Assembly: GCA_018296165.2 (NCBI GenBank)
Contig: JACKQL020000040.1
Location: 1-64,000, forward strand
DNA: 64,000 bases
Reading direction: 5' to 3'
From: Termitomyces sp. T153
Taxonomy: Eukaryota > Basidiomycota > Agaricomycetes > Agaricales > Lyophyllaceae
Below, piece after piece: positions 46,156-56,299 of this stretch (within the stretch, counting starts at the first letter, position 1; the number at the start of each line of letters is the position of its first letter). The position numbers were made by a program, and so were the translations under genes. Under the pieces are notes generated by a model. That model was not told the origin of the DNA. It saw only the letters and a list, made by a program, of their open reading frames with translations, and made no database searches.

Positions 46156-46489
46156 TTTTTTTTGATCCTTTATTACATGCACAAGATGCTTGGTGTTTAT
46201 GTTGCTCTATGTTGCATGGTATTACTGACAGGTGTATTAACTACAAGGGCCATGAGATTCTGAACCCCCCCCCACATATGTGAAGAATGAGCTGGCCAAC
46301 ACTTCCTTACACCATTTTGGGTTACATCCTCTGACACCCCCTGGTAGTTCTGAAGGAGTGAGGTGGCTGGTGCAGATAGGTGGAGCTTTCAATGGATGCC
46401 TATGTGATGAGCAGGTATGGGACAAGCAACAGGGCCATGAACAGGGCCATGGTCCCTACCAGAGCTAAAGTCAGTAGCCAGGCAGGCCC
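46156..46489 (-). other. LINE copy 2 3' UTR and poly(A)
   Basis: The reverse complement aligns with 24080-24387 (CTCTGGTAGGGACC, CACATATGTGGGGGGG, TACCATGCAACATAG), ending in eight adenines at about 46156-46163. Confidence 0.8.
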
Positions 46490-46966
46490 TGTGAGGGGGC
46501 AAGCATGACCATGGATAACCCTGGCTAGAGCAAGCAAGCACAAGCAACAAGTGAGTGTCAAAGCAGCAGGAAGCAGCTAAGAGGTGGACAAGGGGTGAGC
46601 ATAGTGAGCTAAGCTAAGGTAATGACACTGGGGCTCTCACAGTCAATTCACTGGATAGACCTGGGAAATGCTGCTATTGATCAGTCAAAGAATATTCTAT
46701 CCTTGTGACTGGCTTATATACTACATCTGTGGCTATGCTATGACTAATGCTATGTGTGGTAAGTGGCCCAGGTATGCTAAGCAGTAATGACTATCAATAT
46801 GTCGAAAGGAGAAATAGAGTCCAATGACTACAAAGGGCTGACTAATACTGTCTGGAAGGCACAGGGGCTTGGTGGCTAGTCAGTTGGATATGCTAGAGAT
46901 GATGCTATATCTGTGACTAAGGCCAGATAGAGTCAGAGTTACCCATAAAGAGGTCATCCCCTTATA
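46490..46966 (-). repeat. Gypsy-B 3' LTR
   Basis: Element-sense start TATAAGGGGATGACC (the 5' copy reads TGTAAGGGG), end CCCCTCACA. It has the same length as the 5' LTR. Confidence 0.88.
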
Positions 46967-46981
46967 TCACCCCCTCCCCTC
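46967..46981 (-). promoter_or_regulatory. Gypsy-B polypurine tract
   Basis: Element-sense GAGGGGAGGGGGTGA immediately upstream of the 3' LTR. Confidence 0.75.
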
Positions 46982-47043
46982 AAGGTTTGTCAACCCAACA
47001 AACAGCTGTGGCATTAAGATGCTCTTCTCCATCCCCAATATGG

Positions 47044-47436
47044 CTAATTACAATGTGCAATGGGCAGTTCTGCCCCTCTAGAATAATGTCTGAAGGCATA
47101 TTGTATTATCAGGGCTGACACTTTAGGCACTGAAGTAGAGAGGGTCATGGGAGAAGTTGTGTCCATTGGAGAAGCTGGTGTAGCCCCCTTGTGAACACTC
47201 AACATCAGCAAGCCTAGAGGGAGAGATGGGTATTGCTGGGTAGAAGGGGTAGGGGCCATTGTAGCAGTCTGAGATGCCACTGCCAGAGTGCTAGAAGAGG
47301 GTGCTCCTGGCCTGGTAGAAGTAGAGGTGGATGATGTAGTGGATTCCAAAGGTGCCAGTGCAGCAACTGCTGGTGCAACATTGCCTGAGCATCACTTCTG
47401 CAGTACATGGACTTGCTTCTTAGCTATCCACTTTCC
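47044..47436 (-). pseudogene. Gypsy-B 3' coding end, includes repeat copy 1
   Basis: Ser/Thr/Pro-rich reading (TTSSTSTSTRPGAPSSSTLA) ending about 75 bp before the purine tract. Bases 47217-47436 duplicate 48094-48313. No known domain is seen; it is probably the tail of the gag-like protein. Confidence 0.55.
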
Positions 47437-48091
47437 TGGAGGAATTGGGAGATAAGATCTGTTGTCTGGCAGAGGGTAGAGAGTTTGGTCATATGGTGGA
47501 TGAGAGATGATTGCATTAATTGCACCTGGGTCTCTAGGTGGAGCAGGCAAGTCCAGGCTTTGTCCTGCAGAGCTGGGGCCTCTGAGGGTGTGTCTGGGTT
47601 GGCAAGCTGAGACATAGAACTCCATGGTGCTTAATCCTGGCAGAGAAGTGGTGGATAGTGGCTTGGAGGTTCCTTGTGGCTATGTGGGGCTTCCAGGCCA
47701 GTTTTAGGAGACTTGTTCTGCTGTAAGGGAAACCTCTGGGGTGGTGGATCAGAGTCATGCAGCTAGCAGAGGGGAATCCAAAGTATATTAGCAGAGTAGA
47801 TGATGATACAAGTCAGTAACTAATCACTTAGCAGAGAGGAATCTGAAGAGAACAAGTCTAAGGATCCCCACTGCTCAGCATGGCACATCAGCAGGCAGTA
47901 GAGGTGTGGGAACTACTGTACAGGTGACCAGAGTTACTCCTAACCCTAGGGCAATGGTTGCTGAGGTAATACAGAGAACTCTGCAGTTCTCCAGAGATCT
48001 CTGCAGTCCCAGAAAGAGCTGCAGAGGCATTGAACAAGCTGTGGAGGTGCTGGAACCAGTCATGGAGGTTGAAAATGGAAGTCCCCTAACA
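47437..48091 (-). mobile_element. Gypsy-A 5' end embedded in Gypsy-B
   Basis: Contains a complete 370-bp Gypsy-A LTR (47722-48091), the AGAACAAGTCT primer segment, the leader and the first 60 codons of gag (SQLANPDTPSEAP..., 47424-47615). It ends abruptly at CTCCAG, where Gypsy-B sequence resumes. Confidence 0.85.
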
Positions 48092-48093
48092 TG

Positions 48094-48313
48094 GAGGGAG
48101 AGATGGGTGTTGCTGGGTAGAATGGGTAGGGGCCATGGTAGCAGTCTGAGATGCTGCTGCTGGAGTGCTAGAAGAGGGTGCTCCTGGCCTGGTAGAAGTA
48201 GGGGTGGACAATGTGGTGAATCTTGAAGGTGCTGGCACAGCAACTGCCAGTGCAACATTGCCTGAGCATCACTTCCATAGTATGCAGACTTGCTTCTTAG
48301 CTATCTGCTTTCC
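48094..48313 (-). repeat. Gypsy-B 220-bp repeat, copy 2
   Basis: Same length and sequence order as 47217-47436 with scattered transitions. The two copies bracket the Gypsy-A piece as direct repeats. Confidence 0.85.
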
Positions 48314-48859
48314 AATAACCACAAGGGCTTCTCCTATCTGCTGATGAGAGCCCCAGATAGAGACAACCCAGTGGTCTCCTCCAGCTGAGCTAACTGTAAA
48401 AGCTGCCAAGTGGGCACTGGAGATGTTGAGGGCTTGTTTAAGGCCCTGCCCCTAGTGACCAACCACATGTGTAACAAGAGAGTCAGGGAGTTTGAGTGCA
48501 CACTCAAAATGTGGGGTGCAGCCATCAGTAGGAGGAAGGTCCCAAGCAAGGGGGATGGCAAGGGGAGCATTAGAGGTAGGGCATGCTACATGTTGAAGAA
48601 TGCAAGAGGTGGGCATGGTAGGAGTTTTGATGGTAGATGGGGGCTTTGGCTGCTCTGGAGGAGCCAATTGCATTGCTGTGCCTGCCTTGCCCCAGTGACC
48701 ACTTATACTAGGCTGTGAGGCTGTTTGGGCAGTGGCAACAGTGGGCAAGGGTGTACAACTGGACTCAAGTGCTGCTAGTCTGCTCTTAAGTCCTGCCACA
48801 AGAGTTAGCAGTCTCTCAATAGTGTTGGCAGGATTGGACAAAGCAGCAGAGGATGACAT
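48314..48859 (-). pseudogene. Gypsy-B gag-like N-terminus
   Basis: Starts at ATG 48859, 78 bp after the primer site: SSSAALSNPANTIERLLTLV then GLKSRLAALES, a predicted coiled coil, followed by a Pro/Thr-rich stretch. The frame breaks near 48450 and continues into the 220-bp repeat. A coiled-coil N-terminus fits a Gag, but no capsid or zinc-knuckle motif is visible, so the assignment rests on position after the LTR. Confidence 0.55.
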
Positions 48860-48936
48860 AGTGTCTTGAGGTTAGGGTGAGGCCAAAGGTAGGTGGTAGG
48901 TTGAATGTCATGGGCTAGAGGTGCAGACAACATAGG

Positions 48937-48948
48937 GACCAATCAAGA
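48937..48948 (-). promoter_or_regulatory. Gypsy-B primer-binding site
   Basis: Element-sense TCTTGATTGGTC directly after the 5' LTR. It pairs with 49134-49145 of the LTR by nine Watson-Crick and two G-T pairs, with one mismatch. That LTR segment lies about 34 bp after TATATAAG (49172-49179). Confidence 0.55.
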
Positions 48949-49425
48949 TGTGAGGGGACAAGTACAACTGTGGATAAACCTGGCTAGAGTGAGCAAGCAC
49001 AAGCAATGAGTAAGCTTCAAAGGAGCAGGAAGTGCCTAAGAAGCAGACAAGGGGTGAGCACAGCAAGCTAAGCTAAAGTAATGATGCTGGGGCTCTCACA
49101 GTTAATTCACTGGATAGACCTGGGGAATGCTGCTATTGATCAGTCAAATAATATTCTATCCTTGTGACCAGCTTATATACTACATCCATGGCTACACTAT
49201 GACTAATGCTATATGTGGTAAGCAGCCTGGGTACGCTAAGCAGTAATGACTATCAATATGTTGAAAGGAGAAATAGAGTCTGATGACTATGAAGGGCTGA
49301 CTAATACTGTCTGGAGGGTGCAGGGGCTTGGTGGCCAGTTGATTAGATATGCTAGAGATGATGCTATACCTGTGACTAAGGCTGAATAGAGTCAGATTTA
49401 CCCATAAAGGAGTCATCCCCTTACA
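48949..49425 (-). repeat. Gypsy-B 5' LTR
   Basis: 477 bp, element-sense TGTAAGGGG...CCCCTCACA, with TATATAAG. It interrupts the LINE endonuclease. Confidence 0.88.
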
Positions 49426-49780
49426 GCCTGGTCCATCTGTCACCAGCTGTCTGCAGGGTTGGGATACCAGGAGGGAGAGCAAGCTCTACCCCATGGTTCA
49501 TAAGAAGGTCAAGAAGGGGCCACATGAAGTCCTTGTAACTGTTGAAGTGGTGGTTGTCTGCCATCTTCCAGAGTGGATGGTGCCAGTCAAAGTCACCAAT
49601 CCATAGCATAATGTCTGATGGAGCAGGCCAGGCAGTGGAAAGGGAAGAGAAAAGAAAAGAGGAAAGGAAGGCAAGGACCTTGTTGTGTTTGCAGTCATTA
49701 TAGATGTTGAATACTGCAAGGTACCCAAAGTTGCCATCCAAATGGACAGCAGAGATGTTTGTGGAGGGAACTATTAGTTG
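49426..49780 (-). pseudogene. LINE copy 2 endonuclease, C-terminal half
   Basis: Reads HLDGNFGYLAVFNIYNDCKH and WIGDFDWHHPLWKMADNHHF, the GDFN-x-H-H block of the exonuclease-endonuclease-phosphatase fold (Asn is Asp here), then MNHGVELALPPGIPTLQ, and is cut at the Gypsy-B LTR. The enzyme nicks target DNA for LINE insertion. It joins the N-terminal half at 60720-61060 if Gypsy-D and one target copy are disregarded. Confidence 0.85.
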
Positions 49781-50730
49781 TGTCAGGTTCTGCTGATGAT
49801 GGGGGCTCAGCTACACTGGTGAATCCTTACTAGGTGGATGTGATGTCCTGCACTTATAACCAAGCGTCTGGGATTGGTGCAGAGGGACTTGCAAGGGGGA
49901 GCTAGGGGGGTGGTCTGAGCAAGTCCAGAGTGGTTTGGGGATGTCTAAGACCAAGTATACTAGTCATTGAACCTGGATGGGTGCTGGAACAAGTTTGTGG
50001 GCACACAAATAGAATGCAGGGTAAGTGGAGGCTTTGCAGTTGATGGGGTCAGAGCTGCAGTTTGATGGGAGATCACCAAGGTGTGAGGGGTTCCTGGGCC
50101 AAGTGGGGAGCAAGGTCTGGAGTTGTCATAAGAATGTTCAGGTCATAGCATGCGCGTGGAGTTTGTACTGACATTGGAGATGAAAGGAACTTAGGAAAAC
50201 AAAGGAAATATACACAGTCAAGACAAGATGGAGATGAGGCGAGACAAGACAGAAAAAAGAGATAGATTCAAAACTAAAAATAGAGACAGTGATGAGATGA
50301 AAGACAAGACATAGAAAACCAGTAAATGCAATATCAAGACTAAAGTACCAGGAGTTACTCTACAACTTATATACCTACTACTGGGTAGTTCCAGAGGGCA
50401 GAGGATATGGCGGCAGGCTTGACAGAACTGCATGGAGTTAACAGTTGTCAGGTGCGATCTTGGAGTGGGCCATGGTGACATTCTGATGGGATTAGTTGGA
50501 AAGCAGATTGTTCCAGGGTCGGGGGAAGCCTCGGGAGTCCAGGGGAATTCAGGGGATGCATCAACTGCTGCAGAGAAGGCATTGGAGTTGGTCAAGGAAC
50601 TGTTGGAGTTTGCCAAGGAAGTGTCGGAGTTGCCCAAAGTGGGCGCAGGGGGTGGGCAAGGGTTGGGGAGTTTGGCGGAGTGTTGGGGGGGCTGGGGGTG
50701 GTGTCAGGGTCTAGGGAGCAGGTCGTGACA
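49781..50730 (-). repeat. Gypsy-D 3' LTR
   Basis: 950 bp, plus-strand TGTCAGGTTC...GTCGTGACA; same length as the 5' LTR. The predicted start segment is at 50330-50341. Confidence 0.93.
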
Positions 50731-50742
50731 TCACCTCCCCTT
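50731..50742 (-). promoter_or_regulatory. Gypsy-D polypurine tract
   Basis: Element-sense AAGGGGAGGTGA adjacent to the 3' LTR. Confidence 0.75.
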
Positions 50743-51122
50743 CAGCATCAAGACCCTTGAGATACAGGGCACAGTTCAGGGATCAGTGGGGCATGGGAAT
50801 CAAAGTCAAGCAATATTGATCAGACTGCAGTAGTGGTGGCAGCATGGGGAATGAAGTCAAAGCATGGCCGCTACTCCTCAGGGGGTTCTTCCCTAGTCAT
50901 TGAAAAGGGTCAGATGTACTCTGGGGTTCCCAAACTTTCCCAATATCGTCTTCTGCATATTCTCCAGCAGCATCCCCATCCCCATCAGCACATACCTGAA
51001 CTTCTTCCTCAGAGGACTCTGAGGGTTGGTGAGACCATAGGTGGGTGCAGGCAATGTACCATAGTCATAAGTACCATCTCTTGCTCGTTGTGGCCAGAGT
51101 GCTTGAATAAGTCCTGTCAGAG

Positions 51123-52634
51123 TTGTTGGCGGTGGTGGCGGGCCCCTCAGGGCTTTTGTCGGGGGAGGCTCCAGTGCAGTCGGCAGGGGAAATAGTCCTC
51201 ACTTCTTATTCCAGGCCTGGTATTGTCCCCAGGGTGGTCCACCCCATCCCTATGGAGTCAAGAGTCACACAGGTGGACATGATGCCAGAGTACTTTGCAG
51301 AGGCCACAGGGTGAGCAAGAGGTCCCCCGACATTAGAGTGGTGTCAGGTGGTGGCCCTGGTGCATCATTGGCATGTCCCTTCCCTATCAAGCTAACCCAT
51401 ATTTCTAGTGCATGTCCTGTACCCAGTGGAGTGAACCATGTGAGTTTGAGGAGCCCATGCTGGAAGTGCAGCGGGACATGTCAGTGTGTCTCCCATGTTG
51501 CTTGTGGCACAAGAAGTGCTCTGTCACTCTGAGTTGGCATGCTGCTTGCATTGTGGCAGAGCAGGGATGGGACTGCAAGTGGGTTGCTGTGCAGTTGGAG
51601 GAGGGTTGGAGGGGTAGAGTCTCAGGGAGGGGTTCTGGGGTAGAGGGGGGAGTTGGTGTGGGGCAGCCCCCAATGAAGGTTGGGCCCCCATGGAGTGGGT
51701 GGAGGGAGGGGGCCCCCACAATGCGTGACAAGGGTAAATGGAGAGTGTCCCCCTTGCCAGAAGTGGGGCCTAGCAAGCAGGCATGGGGGGAGCCAGCAAT
51801 GGCAGGCCCTCTGGGTCCCATGGTGTATTCCCTGACTTCTGGGGCCTTGGTTGAGCAGTCTGTGGGAGGATTGTGGTTGGTTGCTGAGGCTTTCCTGCAG
51901 TGTCGGGCAGAGGAGTTGGAGAGGTTGTTGGCCACATATGGGGAGGAAGTTTGTAGAGTGGGGGAGGAGAGAGACGGACTTCAGAGGGAACTGGACAGGG
52001 CTTGGAAGGAACAGGACTTGGTGTGTAGGGATAAGGATATCACTGTGGGGACTGCCACAGAGCAACTGTTGCAGCTTCAAGAGCTGCAAGTGTGTATGGG
52101 GCCATTAGAGGCACAGGCAGAGGTGGCAGGGCAATGATTGGAGGGGTCAGGGATGTGGGGGACTCAATGGGGGTCCAGTGCGGAGGTGACCCAAGCGACG
52201 GCAGAAAGGGCGCAGCAGTGGAAAGGGTGGCTTGCCAATGAGGTGGCCTCAGAGAAGCAGGGAGTGCTCCGTAAGTGCTCTCTTCATCTCCCGTTTACTA
52301 TGAGCTGATATTCAATTCCACAGACTGGGCCAGGGAGCACTGCATCCTTCTTGATGGAGCATCAGTGGTGCTGGGGTCCATCCACGACAGGTTGGCAAGG
52401 ATGCCCGGGGATCTCCCACCAGAGTTGGAGCAGGGGGTCACACAGATGGGGCATTTGCTGGTGGGACATTGGCGGAGGGCAATGGCAGACCCCGAAGCAT
52501 GGTGGGAGGTAGCAATAGATGTGGTGGAGCCACTCCTGGGGCATCCTAAAGTTCTGGCAATGGTAGTAGCACAGCTGGAGGTGGATCTGATGGGGAGGAT
52601 AGTGGAGGTGGATTTGGAGGGGGAGGGGGATTAG
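51123..52634 (+). pseudogene. Antisense accessory gene inside Gypsy-D
   Basis: Opposite in strand to gag-pol, between chromodomain and 3' LTR. A first segment (51123-51304, SGEAPVQSAGEIVLTSYSR) is followed by a break, then a 241-codon frame from 51412: CTQWSEPC, CLPCCLWHKKCSVTLSWHAAC (a Cys/His cluster reminiscent of zinc-binding C-x2-C-x6-C), a Gly-rich linker, and a coiled coil (AEELERLLATYGEEVCRVGE, ERDGLQRELDRAW). An intron with GTAAGT donor and CACAG acceptor (about 52272-52323) leads to WAREHCILLDGASVVLGSI and a helical C-terminus ending at 52634. I recall similar proteins as repetitive hypothetical proteins in agaricomycete genomes; the function is unknown. Decay is mild, with one frame break near 51310-51410. 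Confidence 0.65.
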
Positions 52635-52869
52635 GGGCTTTCTGGATTCCGGTGTCTCATTGCCCTGCACTCCCCTATTTCTGTATTTCTTCCTTGTAGT
52701 TTTGTGAATATTGGACTTCTTGCACTTCTGCTAAGCATGAGAAGTTTTCAGAATGAGTGAGGGGCAAAGTAAGTGAAAACCTGTAGGGGGGGTACTTGTG
52801 GGAGTTGAATCCCTGATAAATCCAGAGGCGGGGGTTATGCCCACTGATGCCATCTGCACTTGCTAGTCC

Positions 52870-54400
52870 TGGGAGTTCTGGGGCTTGGTGGGGTGTTGTT
52901 GATGGAAGTCCTGGAGTTCGTCAGAGGCTCCATCAAGGTTTTTTCAGGGCTCCCATGTGTTGTCCTCAGGTCCATAGCCCTTCCAGCGGACTAAGTACTG
53001 GGGTTGTCCGCGGACCAAGCAGGAGTCAAGGATCTGGTTGACCTTGTAGTGGTACTCATCCTCAACCTTGACAGGGAGTGGTTGGCTAGGGCACTGGCCA
53101 GGGAAGGGGTCCAGGGCATGTTTTTTGAGGAGTCAAATGTAGAACACGGGGTGGAGGCCTTTCAAGCCCGGAGGTAGGTCAAGTTTGTAGGTGTGTGTGG
53201 AGACCTTCTGGAGGACTTTGAAAGGACCAAGGCATTTGTGGTCTAGTTTGATGGAGGGCCTCCAGGTCTTGAAGTTGTGTTGATTGAGCCAAACCAAGGT
53301 GCTGGGGGGCCAGTCAGGGGTGGGATCACGTTGGGCATCAGTGTGTTTAGAGTAGGCTTGATTGGCGGTGTTGATCTTGTCCTAGAGGAATTGGTGAAGG
53401 GATTGGAGGTCCTCAGTGACTTTGTGGGTGACATGGGAGGAGATGTCCTTCAGGGACAGGGTGAGTCGGGGGTTGTAGCCTTTGTTGGCATAGAAGGGGG
53501 AGACTCCAGTGGCAGAGTGGGGCATGTTGTTGAGAGTGGGGCATGTTGTTGTAGGTGAATTTGGCAAGGGGGAGTTCTGCACACCAGTCATTCTGTAAAT
53601 AGTTAATGTATAGGTGGAGATACTGCTCCAGCATCTGGTTCACTCATTCTGTTTGTCCATTGGTCTCTGGGTGATAGGCGGTGGAGAGGCTGGTTTTGAT
53701 CTCGAGTGCCTTGCATAGCAATTGCCAAAAGTGGGATATGAACAGGGGTCCATGGTCGGAGACGATGTCATCTGGGAGTCCATGCTTGGAGAATATGTGT
53801 TTGAGGAATAGTTTGGCAAACTCCAGAGCATTGTTGGTGGTGTGGCAGGGGATGAAGAGGGCTTGCTTGGTGAGGCAGCAAACAATGACGAGGATTGCAT
53901 TAAAACCTTCAGAGTCAGGGAGTTCGATGATATGATCCATCAATAGGGAGGACTAGGGGCAGCGGCTGATGGGGAGGGGTTTCAATAATCTGTGGGGGTG
54001 GTGACGGAGTACCTTGGCCCAGAAGCAAGGTTTGCAGGCCCTTACATATTGCATGATGTCCTTCTTCATTCCTGGCCAAAAGTAAGTCTGGGAGATGAGT
54101 TGAAGGGTCTTACAAATTCTTGGGTGCCCGAGGAGCTTATAGTCATGGTGCTGCCAGAGTATGTCAAGGTGGATGGACTTGTGGTCTGGAGCATAAATTC
54201 ATCCACTCCGGAGCAGGAGGTGGTGGTCTGGAGACAGCAAAAAGGGATTCTCAGTGCTCAACTCGTCAGGGTTGTCATGGGGGTCGTGCTGGGTGAAGGA
54301 GTCCGGAGGTGAATTTCTGATTTGCTGGAGGATTCCTTCTTCATTTAAAATCAGCATGGCATGTAGATGTTTGGGGGGGATTACCACTCAATGGTTGAAT
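52870..54400 (-). pseudogene. Gypsy-D integrase with C-terminal chromodomain
   Basis: The zinc-binding region reads ILWQHHDYKLLGHPRIC with CKPC at the end of the motif. The catalytic core 53640-53943 is open and holds all three acidic residues: LMDHIIELPD, IVSDHGPLF and NGQTE. The C-terminal part is frameshifted near an 18-bp local duplication (about 53520-53555). The chromodomain at 52870-53075 ([32 protein letters not shown]) keeps the aromatic residues that bind methyl-lysine in this family and has one stop after WEP. This is the best-preserved chromodomain in the window. Confidence 0.88.
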
Positions 54401-54531
54401 GCATTCCATTTGGCTTTGAATGACTTCTTTGGATACATGTCGAACCTTTGAGTGAGGGCATCGGGCTTTGTACCGAGTTGCCTGGGGTGGTAGTGGATGG
54501 TGAAGTCATACTCTGAGAGGGTTTTGGACCA

Positions 54532-55900
54532 TCAAGCTTGGCAGCAGCTGAGCTGTTTCGTAGTCATGAAGTATTGCAGGTTGTTGTGGTTGGAGTATAC
54601 TTGGATGCAGTGCAGGGACACCTCAAGGTAGGCCTGCCACTGATGGAAGGCTTCAACAATTGTGAGGAGTTCTTTGTCATAGATGTCATAGTTGAGTTCC
54701 CCTGGAATCATCGATTGGGTGTAGAAGGCAATGGGACAGAGATCTTTGCCCCCTGAGTCTGACTGGGAGAGTATCCTGGTGATAGCATAGTTGGAGGTGT
54801 TGCATTTGAGCACTATCAGCAGGGAGGGGTCAAAATGGTGGAGAACCAGAGCAGAGGTGAAGGCCTTCTTCAGGAGGAGGAATATGCTCTGGCACTTGCT
54901 GTCCCAATCCCAAGGGGTGTCCTTCCATGTGAGTCGGTTGAGGGGTTTGGTGATCCTGGAGTAGTTGTTGATGAAACAGCAATAAAAGTTAGCAAACCCC
55001 AGGAATGACTGTACCTCCTTGACATTCCGTGGCAGGGGCCAGTTGAGTAGTGCATCGACCTTGGCAGGGTCCATGCGCATGCTGTCGGGGGTGATGATGA
55101 CTCCAAGATATTCGACCTCCATCATGTGGAAGGAGCATTTCTCAGGTTTGGCATGAAGGTGGTACTCTCAGAGTTGTTCTAAGATGCGGCAGACATGCTC
55201 TGGATGCTCCGTTGGTGAATTCGAGTAGATCAGGATGTTGTCCAGATACACAATAATGAAAACATCATTCATGTCATGGAAGATGTCATTCATGAAGTAC
55301 TGGAAAGTGGCGGGGGAGTTAGTCATTCTGAAGGGCATTACAAGGTACTCAAAGAGGCCATAGCAGGTGTGAAAGGCAGTCTTCCATTCATGTCCCAGAG
55401 CAATCTGGACATTGTTGTAGCCAGAGCAGAGGTCTATATTTGTGTAAATCTTGGCACTGCGGAGACAATCAATGAGGTCTCCGATCAAGGGGAGGGGATA
55501 CTGGTTCTTTTTAGTGACTTTGTTGAGTCCCCAATAATTCACACAGAGTTGGAGTGACCTGTCCTTCTTCTTGGCAAACAGAACTGGAGTGCTGGCAGTG
55601 GAGATCAATGGGAATATGAAGCCCTTGCCAAGCATGTCATTGAGGTATTCCTTCAAGGCTCAGAGCTTGATCTTGGACATGTTGTAGATCTTGCCAAACA
55701 GAGGTGAGGTGCCTTCTTCGAGGTTGATCTTGTGGTCATATAAGTGGTGCGGGGGAAGTTCTTTGGCACTCCCTTCAGAGAACATGTTAGTGAACTCATG
55801 ATGCTCTGGGGAAACTACTTCAGATAGGATCTGTTCCTCCATCTTGCTCTCTGGTGCAGTGGTCCCTGTGTGGAGGTGCTCCTTGGGTAGGGCTGGCATG
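54532..55900 (-). pseudogene. Gypsy-D reverse transcriptase and RNase H
   Basis: An N-terminal linker (55660-55899) leads into the open RT frame 55168-55656: STASTPVLFAKKKDRSLQLC, YPLPLIGDLIDCLRSAKIYT, NIDLCSGYNNVQIA, TNSPATFQYFMNDIF and the catalytic box YLDN (second Asp to Asn). RNase H is open at 54532-55125: SFLGFANFYCCFINNYS, KCNTSNYAITRILSQ (first Asp to Asn) and NYDIYDKELLTIVEAFHQW. Both Asp-to-Asn changes are G-to-A, in line with the deamination pattern. Confidence 0.88.
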
Positions 55901-56299
55901 ATTTGTAACTGGAAGGTGGGGGTGCCATCTTGTAGAAGGTGTGCAAAGGGGATGGCGCTGATGATTTTAATGTCAAGGTTTCTGGAGTCGACAGAGTTGA
56001 ATGTCAGAGTGGTAGCAGATGAGTCCAGAGTGGTGGTGGAGTTGGTTAGGGGCTTTGAGCGTCACTGGTCGGGGTACCGCAGGCCTTTGTATTGATTCCA
56101 GGGTATGTTGGGAGGCAGCCATCATAATGTGATTGAGGGTGACCAAGGTGGAGTGGTGTTTCCTTCTTCATTGGGGTTGTCATCAGAGGTTGAGGGACTC
56201 TGGGTTGCTCTGGAGGTACTGGCGCCAGGGTGGGAGACATGGAGTCTGAGATAGACTGGAGGCAGAGGGGGATGGCGGCCGCTAAACTCACTTCAAGGC

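Larger units (their letters stand above)
46490..49425 (-). mobile_element. Gypsy-B, small LTR element without pol, chimeric
   Basis: Two 477-bp LTRs (46490-46966 and 48949-49425) flank about 2 kb that contains a gag-like start, one 655-bp piece of Gypsy-A and a short 3' coding end. No protease, RT or integrase is present, so it is non-autonomous. The primer site abuts the 5' LTR and the purine tract abuts the 3' LTR. Flanks do not show a clean 5-bp duplication. Confidence 0.85.

Noticed and set aside
46485..49430. Target-site duplication for Gypsy-B
   Set aside because: Flanking pentamers (GGCCC and GCCTG) do not match and the LINE flanks are not contiguous.
51311..51532. Separate small gene at 51311
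   Set aside because: It is the alternative frame of the accessory gene around its frame break, not an independent gene.
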